A stretch of 64,000 nt of DNA from Thinopyrum elongatum (taxonomy: Eukaryota; Streptophyta; Magnoliopsida; Poales; Poaceae), in assembly GCA_011799875.1 (NCBI GenBank), contig JAAAXO010000416.1, forward strand, positions 398,190 through 462,189, read 5' to 3'. A program made the translations under genes and the position numbers. Position 1 is the stretch's first letter. Each line of letters begins with the position of its first letter. This document shows positions 56,150 to 64,000 of this stretch, piece after piece. Under the pieces are notes generated by a model, which ran no database searches, was not told the origin of the DNA, and saw only the letters and a program-made list of their open reading frames with translations.

Positions 56150-56840
56150 GAGCAAGAACTTATTGGTGATCATACATTTTGATGTATGTAGTCCGATAAA
56201 TGTTGTTGCAAGGTAGTGGATTTATCTATCTCAGAAATGACTCAATTAGATTATGGATATTTACTTGATGAGACGTAAGTCTGGATCTTTTGAAATCATT
56301 TGAAAGGTTTTCAAAATGAAGTAGAAGTTTATTGTAACAAGAAATTATGTTCTACAATTCGATTGCAGAAAGAAATATTTGAGTTACAAGTTTAGCGAAT
56401 GTCTGATGCGTTGTGAAAGGGGTTTCATATTTTGCACCTCCCGGAACACCACTGCAAGTGGAAAGTCCGTGAAGATGTAATCGAACCATTTATGACTGGT
56501 AAGATCAAAGATGACATAAATAAATTGCCCATTATCCCTTTTAAAGGTGATGCTTTAGGACCGGCTTTTACACTGAAGAGCTCCACAGGTCTGTTGAAAT
56601 GACACCATGGTATGGTACCGCCCAACCATGTTATATCTTTTCTTAACATTTGGAATATGGGCTTGTGTAAAAGGTTACAAACCTATTCCAAATCAGACAA
56701 GTGCTACTTTGTAGGTTATCCCAAGTCATGGGTATTCCCCCACCACTATACCGAGGCAAAGTTTTTGCCCACAAAACGGTATGCTTTTTGAAGAAATGGT
56801 TCTTTGAAAAAGGTGAGTGGGAATATGGCAACTCGACGAG
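56150..56840 (+). pseudogene. copia integrase fragment
   Basis: With several frameshifts the plus strand reads blocks equivalent to GYIYLM..KSE.F (56255-56290), FQNEVE (56312), YLSY.F (56375) and a TPP/PGTPQ-like end (56440). It is followed by the C-terminal part with KCYFVGYPK-like text (56700-56725) and GKVFA.KT.CFL (56755-56790). The order is that of the copia integrase core and C-terminal domain. Frame changes occur every 50-100 bases; it cannot make a working enzyme. Confidence 0.65.
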
Positions 56841-57039
56841 ATAAACAGTATCTTCGCCATCAGATCAAAGGAAAGAGACCTTGGAATGTAATCCGGAGTT
56901 TCCTACCTGCGACTGATACGGAAGTCTCTACAATAAAATGTATGGACTTCGGTCGAACTTCAGAGCTGAACCACGTAGGCAAGCTCGTGCAAACCTCTCA
57001 GGTGCGCAAACGAGATATTGTTGTTAGACAACAGTATAC

Positions 57040-57560
57040 CTACGATACACAAGAAGCGTTGATGGGCCCTAACTCCGGAATTGGCTAAATGCCAATACAA
57101 TCCGAGATAGTTTCCATAAAGTGATTCAAGATTAAACCTTGATACACCTTTCGGAAGACTTAGAGTCTGACGAATATTTATGGAACTATAACTGATATGA
57201 AAAAAATGTTTATCCATAAAGCTCGACTTGTTGCAATATACAAGTTCAAGGAGTTGACTACGATGAGTTGCTTCATCGTAGCGATGCTTAAATTCGGTTC
57301 GGGTTGAACTAGCAATTAATACATATTTCATATCATGAGATATAAAACAATGGACGACAAAAGGATTTCCATCTGATGGAAATGAACCAAGGACCTGCAT
57401 GTGTTACATTCCAAGGTATTTTGTCAATCCAGAGGATGCTAGAAGGGTGCAAACTTCAGAGTTCCAGCATGGACAGAAGAGCAAAGTGGAGTTGGAATCT
57501 TTGTGTTTTGATGAAATGTCAAGGAGTTTTGACTTCATCAATGGATAACGAAGATGCTGT
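57040..57560 (+). pseudogene. copia reverse transcriptase fragment
   Basis: QEALMGPNS (57050), then HKARLVA (57215-57235), a block equivalent to VQGVDYDE (57245-57265), VAMLK (57280) and a block equivalent to NPEDARRV (57425-57450) follow in copia RT order. The same first blocks are well preserved in the second copia fragment at 63660-63990, which confirms the alignment. Heavily frameshifted. Confidence 0.65.
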
Positions 57561-58159
57561 AATTCAAGAAAGTAAGTGGGAGCCTAATAACATTTATTCT
57601 AAAAACCTTGTGTGCTTGACACATTGTTAATTGGAAATAAATTCTTGACACGAATTAGGACTTCATTTGAAAATAGTTTTTTCGATAAGTGCTTGGGCTA
57701 AATAGCCTTAATATATGGCATGATGATCTATGAAGATAGATTTACCTATGGGGCTAAGCAATAAATACATATTGACAAGATGCTAAAACTTTTAGCATTT
57801 AAAACGCAAGGAGTATTCTTGCCGAAGTCACATGGAAAGAGTTTTTGCAAGACTCGGTGTCCCAAAAACACTGATGAGCAAAATACATGATGGGGATTCC
57901 ACACACTCTTGTGTTTGGATTAATCATGTATTCCATGGTATGTATAACAACCAGATATGTCCAATACTCCCAAGTTGTTGCGAGTATAGATACCAAAGTG
58001 ATCAAAAGTATTGATCAAGGGACAACAGTGAAAAAGGGTCATTGAGTACTATAGTAGCACTGATGACAAGTTTTCTCGCAAGTAAGATCATGAAGAGTTC
58101 GTTGTAAAAGGTTACATCGATACAGTCTTCATCATTTCTCCATGCGATTTTCGATTTAA

Positions 58160-58345
58160 TTGACGGTTTTGTGTAACACACAATATGGTGGCACAGTTAG
58201 TTGGAATTTGTTCAAACAAGTTACTGTGGCGAATTCTATAACAGAGGCAAAGTATGTTGCCGCTTTTAAAGCGACAAAGAAGATGTTAAATCATATAGTT
58301 CATCATGAACTTAGTATGGTTCCAAGATGGCTTTTGTCAATGGGA
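58160..58345 (+). pseudogene. copia RNase H fragment
   Basis: The frame from 58160 reads SWNLFKQVTVANSITEAKYV then AAFKATKK, equivalent to the S..Q..VA.STTEAEY.A...A.KE block at the end of copia polyproteins. The TEA.Y motif is present with Lys in place of the usual Glu. Confidence 0.75.
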
Positions 58346-58605
58346 CACTACTGCAAGTAGTTGCTCCATAACTCAGTCTGAGGAATCCAGGTTCGACCTG
58401 TGATTCGCATACATATCAAGCCAAGTCCACACAAAATATGACTTTTGTGAAAGCGTGAAAACGCGAGGATTTGCAAAGATACACACGGAGCTGAAGTCGT
58501 CAGATCGTTGAACATTCAGGCTATACCACAAGCGAAGCTATTTACAACCCGTGTGCCACAGGTGTAAAGTGCATTAGCATTAACATAGATTATTGACTCT
58601 AGTGC

Positions 58606-60773
58606 AAGTGGGAGTCTGTAGGAGATATGCCCTAGAGGCAATAATAAATGTTATTGATTATCTCCCTGTTCATAATTAGTTTATGTTCCATGCTATAACT
58701 GCTATGGTTCTCGAGTCGTGCAAATAAAACGAGGCTCGGAGGAAGACTCTATGCACGTGTGGAATAAATAACTAATATGTATTCCTAGTCTGGCCTCTAG
58801 ACTAGCTCAAGTATTGCATGATGGTTCTGTTTTCCTGATCATGGGCATGTCTTGCCAGCAATTTTGAGGGACACGTGTTAGAAGAACATTTGTGTTGAAT
58901 CGACCCAAATTGATGTTATGCTATGAGTTACATTCGTCACATATTAATGGTTAAAACACAGAGATGGTTAATGTTTGCAAAATTCCTTAGACCATGAGAG
59001 TGTCGAGTTTCTTCATACTTGCTTCATGAACTTTGGGGTTTGTTAAACGTCATCCGTAAAGGGTGGCTATTACGGCGGCTTACGGGTTCATGGAAAAGTG
59101 TTCAAGTAACTTGATAGCTCGAGATTGGGATTTGCTCCTCCGACGATGGAGAGATATCTCTGGGCCCTCTCGGTTGTTACGGTATCCATCATCGTCTGGC
59201 AGAACACTTTGTGATTGGATCACAGGGATGCCGGAACACGGTAACGAGAAAAGAGAACAATACCGTAACGAGGTAACTGGCATAGTGGACAAGTTGTTGA
59301 TCCACGGAAATGCCTACATGTCTAACCTCGGGTATTTGTAACATATCGTGAAGCAACAGGAATAGCACACGGCAACTGGAGGTTCACTCGAATATTCATT
59401 CGTGTGGGTATAGGGTCAATATGGGTGTCCACGGCTCCGATGTTGATCATTGATCGGAAGGTGTTCCGTGTCATGTCTATACTTCACCGAACCTATAGGG
59501 TCACACGCTTAGGGTCATCTATCTGCTGATAACTAGACAGGGAGTCTGAGAGAAAATCACCGAAAAGTTTCGGAGACAACGGAAGAGTTCCGGAGAGAGA
59601 AACTGAAAAGTTTCGGTAAAACCGAAAAGTTGTTTCGGATAAACCCATTGATCCAAAAGGTTTCGGCAAGCACCGGGAATGTTTTGGAGGTTGCCAGATT
59701 GGTCTGGTATTTTCTGGAATTTTTCTGGAGAAAAAACCGAAAAAAAAAGTTTCGGAGCTGCCGGAGTTGTTTACCGGGTAAACAAAGAGTTTTTTAATTT
59801 AAAACCACCATACTGGAAATGTTCCAGAGCCGCTCCAGATAATTTTAGAGGGTGCCGGAAATGTTCTGGGACCTTCTAGAATTTTTCAGAAATAATAGTC
59901 GCGGAAAACATTCTTGTCCCAGCGTGAGGGACAAGATCCCACGGATCGTGGGGGCTGTTTTTGGGCTGTTTTTTGGGGGGGGCCCCTTTGGGAGCAGCCC
60001 CCTTTGGCTGGACAAAATTGGGGGGGGGGCCCCCATGGTGGGGGGCAGCCCCCACAAATGGTGGAGAGTGTTGGGAGGAAGGTGGGGCCCCATGGGGGAA
60101 CACCATGGACAAGGGAACATGTTTTTCCCTTGTTTGGTGGGAAACATGTTCTCCTTGTTTTGTGGAACATTTTTTCCCCATGTTGTAGTGGCTGAATTTT
60201 CAGCCCCCTCCACCCCTTCCACCACTATATAGGAGGAGGAGAGGTGCTCTCAACTCACCACTAACCCTCTCTCACACAAGCCATGCATGATCGGCATTCT
60301 CTCTCCTCCCCCCACGAAATAGTTTCGTCGTGCCGAAAGGCTGTCTGGGTTCCGGTGGGAACTAGTTCTGGACGGCGAAGCCCTGCCTGATAGATGCACC
60401 GTATGTGTGCAACCCCGTAGAGAGGTCGTAGTTTCGTCCTTTTGCCCGAGGGGCTGTTCGATGTCCTCCCGAAGGGCTGTCCGAGTGACGGTCCGAGTTC
60501 TGTGAGTCCTCCCGAAGGGCTGTCCACGACACCGTCCGGGACTGTCCGACCGCCTCCCGGAGGGCTGTCCGAGTGGCGGATGAGGGAGTACATCCTCGCG
60601 GTTGGGAGGTTGTAAATCCTGCTGCGGGGATCTGCACCGACGATCGTCATCGACTCTACTTCCGCTGCGCTACGAGTCGGTAACGAAATGATCAAACCTT
60701 GTATGAGTCTCCATAGTGGCCTGGGCTGTTGCGTAGGTCGGAAAATTTTTGTTTTCTACTCCGTTACCCTACA
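58606..60773 (+). repeat. polypurine tract and 3' LTR of the Ty1/copia element
   Basis: AAGTGGGAG (58606-58614) precedes TGTAGGAGATATGCCCTAGA at 58617. The LTR ends CCCTACA at 60773, an inverted TGTAGG/CCTACA pair. Length 2157 bp. The start with GCCCTAGAGGCAATAATAA is shared with several Triticeae copia families. A strongly G/C-skewed stretch (59970-60070), a TATA box (CTATATAGGA, 60225) and GAAGGGCTGTCC repeats (60470-60570) mark the promoter and transcribed part. Confidence 0.9.
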
Positions 60774-60777
60774 ATGG

Positions 60778-60835
60778 CTTCATCAAGTGGGTCCTCATCA
60801 TCTTCATCAAGTGGGTCCTCATCATCTTCATCATC
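60778..60835. repeat. CTTCATCAAGTGGGTCCTCAT tandem repeat
   Basis: A 24-bp unit (CTTCATCAAGTGGGTCCTCA then TCAT) is present two and a half times. On the minus strand it encodes the Asp/Glu-rich tail of the B3-like fragment. Confidence 0.85.
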
Positions 60836-61274
60836 TTCCTCCGTGTTGACATAAATGACACGCTAGCTTGGGTCTTTCTGCTCTGAAGGAGAAGCTGATC
60901 AACTCACCACCAGTGATACCCATGTGGGCGAGGAAACGGACCCATCCATCTCCTCCAATCTGCGACATATTGCGTCCTTTCTCCGACTCCATAGTGTAAG
61001 GGCCCCCCGAGCCTCAAAGGTCATAGTGTCTCCGGTCAGCTTGTTGAATTTCAACCTCACATTGCATGGGACGATCTGTGTAAAAAAAAAAATGACACAA
61101 TGCATTAATGCCATAAAACACTAAAAACAAATAGTTGTTACAGGTTTCATATAATTTGTTACCCGCTGCATGAAGAAACCTCGCTAGAAGTAGATGCCGA
61201 ACAGCGTGCCAGCTGCAAGGCTGCTGGCGCACCTTGACTTGCACAGTCGACATGGTGGTGGTTGGTGGCACCAT
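60778..61274 (-). pseudogene. B3-like DNA-binding domain gene fragment carried by a CACTA element
   Basis: Two minus-strand exons with a GT-AG intron (about 61162-61076). Exon 1 reads TLFGIYF, a stop, then RGFF; exon 2 reads NVRLKFNKLTGDTMTFEAR, a frameshift, GGPYTM, GWVRFLAHMGITGGELISFSF, another frameshift, then an acidic tail from repeated GATGATGAGGACCC. GW..F...G...G..I.F.F with a preceding short beta-rich block resembles the plant B3 fold (REM-like). One stop and two frameshifts make it non-functional as read. The rest of the gene to the left was displaced by the copia insertion. Confidence 0.5.
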
Positions 61275-62340
61275 TTTCCTAAAGCATATGAGTAAGGATG
61301 AACGATCCACTTCACTGGAAAGAAAACAGTAACTAAGTTCTCAATGCATCGATCTTAATCGGAAAACAGAATATTCAGGCTTAGTAACTAAATTAACATA
61401 TAAGATGATATGAGGTAAGCACAGACATTACATATAACAAGAACTGCATGCTACTGTTTTCAATCTTTGTTGTTTATCTTGTGCATATAAAAAACAAAAC
61501 AAATTTCAAAAGTTATTAGATTCTGCATGTGAGGACATTACATATAACAAGAACTGCCATATGATGGACAATTATAATCCTAAGATCTATAACATATAAG
61601 ATGATATGAGTTCCTATGTGATTAATCTGCAAGTTTGGGTAACTTAACCATACCCAACTGAACCCATGTGACAAATTTAAGAAACTAAACCAGACCAAAC
61701 CACACAATGTGTTATGCCATCTAACCTAAACTGAACCACAAGATATCTCAACACAAGCCAAAATGAATATATTCAGTTTTATATGTGATACTAACAGTAC
61801 GTAGGATCTAGAGATGCTGGAATTACCCAATCAAAAAACATGGTACACCAACTTCAATATAGCATCAAAAAACAACTACTGTGAGGAACACAAAAACCAC
61901 AACTAAAGCAAGCATTGGTATGCTACCTATAATCCCTAAAACTGGATCGGTCAACAAGCTAGCATCAGTACTAATTAAAACAAGATCAATGGATCTAACA
62001 ACCACATGTAGCAACCTAGCATGGATGATCATCAAGCTCAACATGCAAACAAACATCGCAAACTAGCATCGACTGTCTGAAGCTCAACTAAGTACCATAC
62101 TAGCATCGAAACCGACATGAAAAGCATGTGCATCTACCACAACAAGAACATCATCATTGCCGACAAGAAAAACCTAGCATACTACCAAAACCGTGCCACT
62201 AGCATCTGATCTACCACACCTATGTTCACTGATAAACTATATGCTAGCATACCTACCACAGTACTTCATATCTACCCTAACCTACAACGCTAGGGAGTGA
62301 TGTAATATATGGGTTTGAGGAGCAGGGCTCTCAACGTCTC
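61275..62340. other. A/T-rich interior of second CACTA, intron-like
   Basis: No sustained frames. ACATTACATATAACAAGAACTG occurs twice (61427 and 61536, written here in two halves ACATTACATATAAC and AAGAACTG), a short direct repeat. CTAGCAT recurs many times between 61950 and 62250. It probably represents introns and leader of the minus-strand B3-like gene. Confidence 0.45.
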
Positions 62341-62344
62341 TCTC

Positions 62345-62720
62345 GTCATCGGACAGTGAGGGCGGCGGTTGGGGGCAGCAGGGGCTGCTCGCGGTCACGG
62401 CGGCCAGCAATGGCGCGGCAACCCCTACGTGGAAGTCACCCCGGCCAGCGCGTCCCCCTCCACGGCCCCTTCATCGGAGTGGGGGCGGCAGCGGAGTTGG
62501 GGGGGGCAGAAGGGGATGGGGGCGGCGGCGGAGGTGGCGGCGGAGTTGGGGGGCAGCAGGGGGAGTGGGTAGGTGGCCGGCGAGAGCGCGCGGGCGGCGA
62601 CAGATCGGGGCGGCGAGAGGGGGGAGGAGCAGCGGAGGGAGGGGAGCATTACCTGCGGCGGCGGGAGGTGGCACGCGGTGGCGGCGGGCGGAGGGAATCG
62701 ATCGAAGTGAGGGGTGTTGG
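62345..62720 (-). other. GC-rich leader exon of the minus-strand gene in the second CACTA
   Basis: Very GC-rich with CCG and GGC runs. On the minus strand GCCGCCGCAG is followed by GTAATG (about 62653), a good splice donor just downstream of a leader-like block. Long open frames on both strands are due to composition. Confidence 0.3.
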
Positions 62721-62739
62721 GGGGCGCGCGGGGTTTTCT

Positions 62740-63012
62740 TTTGGTATAGTAGTAGCGCTGGGTATGGGCCGGCGCTACTGCTAAGCCCACTAGCTGTAGC
62801 GTTGGTGGACAGGCCACGCTACAGCTAAATGGGCTTCCGTTCTTGACCCTGCGGCCCACGCAATAGCAGCGCGGCCCGTGCTAACCAACGCTACTGCTAA
62901 GCCATACCAGTAGCGCGCTTTGTAACCAGCGCTACTGCAACTTACCAGTAGCGTGGGGGCCCAAACAAACGCTACAGCTAAACTTCTATGTATAAGCATT
63001 TTCCTAGTAGTG
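62740..63012. mobile_element. right terminus of a second CACTA element
   Basis: The end reads CCTAGTAGTG (63003-63012), that is CACTACTAGG inward. Inside it subterminal motifs CGCTACTG/CAGTAGCG recur about ten times in both orientations within 270 bp. It interrupts a copia integrase reading frame directly after 63012. The left end is not visible in the window; it was probably beyond the copia element or lost in the gap. Confidence 0.8.
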
Positions 63013-64000
63013 CACGCCACCTGGAACACCACAGCGTAATGGTGTGTCCGAACGTCGTAACCGTACTTTATTAGATATGGTGCGATCTATGATGTCTTTT
63101 ACCGATTTACCACTATCGTTTTGGGGTTATGCATTAGAGACAGCTGCATTCACGTTAAATAGGGCACCGTCTAAATCCGTTGAGACGACACTGTATGAAC
63201 TATGGTTTGGCAAGAAACCTAAGCTGTCGTTTCTTCAAGTTTGGGGTTGCGACACTTATGTCAAAAGGCTTTAGCCTGATAAGCTCGAACCCAAATCGGA
63301 GAAGTGCGTCTTCATAGGATACCCTAAGGAAACAATTGGGTACACCTTCTACCACAGATCCGAAGGCAAGATCTTTGTTGCCAAGAATGAAACCTTTCTA
63401 GAGAAGGAGTTTCTCTCGAAAGAAGTGAGTGGGAGGAAAGTAGAACTTGATGAGGTAATTGTACCTTCTCTCGAATTGGAAAGTAGTTCATTAGAGAAAA
63501 CCGTTCCCGTGATGCCTACACCAACTAGAGAGGAAGCCAATGATGATGATCATGAAACTTCGGATCAAGTTACTACAGAACCTCGTAGGTCAATCAGAAC
63601 ACGATCTGCACCAGAGTGGTACGGGAATCCTATACTGGAAGTCATGTTACTAGACCAAGGCGAACCTACGAACTATGAAGAAGCTATGATGAGACCAGAT
63701 TCCGACAGATGGCTTGAGGCCATGAAATCTGAGATAGGATCCATGTATGAGAACAAAGTGTGGACTTTGGTGGATTTTGCCCGATGATCGGCAAGCCATA
63801 GAAAATAAATGGATCTTCAAGAAGAAGAGTGACGCTGATGGTAATGTTACTGTCTATAAAGCTCGACTTGTCACAAAAGGTTTTCGACAAGTTCATGGGG
63901 TTGACTATGATGAGACTTTCTCACCCGTAGCGATGCTTAAATCTGTCCGAATCATGTTAGCAATTGCCGCATTTTATGATTATGAAATCTGGCAAATGGA
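63013..64000 (+). pseudogene. Ty1/copia pol fragment (integrase C-terminus to reverse transcriptase)
   Basis: Immediately after the CACTA end the frame reads PGTPQRNGVSERRNRTLL-like sequence, LSFWGYALETAAFTLNRAPS, KCVFIGYPKETIGYTFYH (integrase C-terminal domain), an acidic linker, then reverse transcriptase with EAMMRPDSDRWLEAMKSEI, KARLVTKGF, GVDYDETFSPVAMLKSVRI and YDYEIWQM at the window edge. One stop (63273-63275, after VKR) and one extra T near 63773 break the frame; otherwise it is well preserved. It is not the same copy as the decayed element at 53-60 kb. Confidence 0.92.

Noticed and set aside
62345..62860. 142- and 144-codon frames on opposite strands
   Set aside because: Extreme GC content removes stop codons in all frames; the region is a leader of a CACTA gene.

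Overview
This window is intergenic DNA from a large grass genome, most likely wheat, barley or a close Triticeae relative. The evidence is the long terminal repeats (LTRs) beginning TGATACGTCTCC, Stowaway and Tourist miniatures, small Helitrons, giant CACTA transposons and Ty1/copia pol of Triticeae type. I see no complete host gene. Nearly everything is transposons nested inside transposons. All calls come from reading the sequence; no search was run.

Layout. 1-1970: low-copy-looking DNA, perhaps the 5' leader and promoter of a minus-strand gene that runs off the left edge, interrupted at 1990-4503 by a GC-rich non-LTR-like retroposon. 4826-7207: a decayed plus-strand Ty3/gypsy element that is non-autonomous. 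7208-12134 plus 46987-47486: a minus-strand gypsy element with a gag-protease reading frame, split in two by a 34,852-bp CACTA element at 12135-46986. The CACTA has CACTAC ends and a 3-bp GGA duplication, and the gag reading frame rejoins exactly across it.

Inside the CACTA: left subterminal repeats (12.3-13.3 kb); a multi-exon minus-strand TNPA-like gene (13.6-17.2 kb); a Tourist-type MITE; leader exons present twice (17.8 and 18.7 kb); a CT-rich tract; a 2-kb Helitron (21.5-23.5 kb); a four-copy array of gene-like units with TATA box, leader exon, splice donor and a shared exon motif (23.6-35.1 kb), salted with MITEs, a LINE tail and a second Helitron; a Tourist MITE (35.4 kb); a tandem duplication into which a complete 7.2-kb gypsy element landed (37144-44349, perfect GTGGT duplication); and right subterminal repeats (45.7-46.6 kb). 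I found no TNP2 (DDE) transposase, so this element probably moved with help in trans.

47487-52416: a deleted minus-strand gypsy with gag, zinc knuckle, protease and reverse transcriptase pieces, ending in an LTR that sits between a polypurine tract and a primer-binding site. A 25-N assembly gap follows. 52479-60773: a Ty1/copia element with recognisable LTRs but a badly decayed pol. 60774-63012: the right end of a second CACTA carrying a broken B3-like gene. 63013-64000: a copia pol fragment into which that CACTA inserted, better preserved and running off the right edge.

The most unusual content is the gene-like array in the CACTA, with hairpins whose arms match a motif repeated through it, and the conserved protein of unknown function encoded by the non-autonomous gypsy elements.
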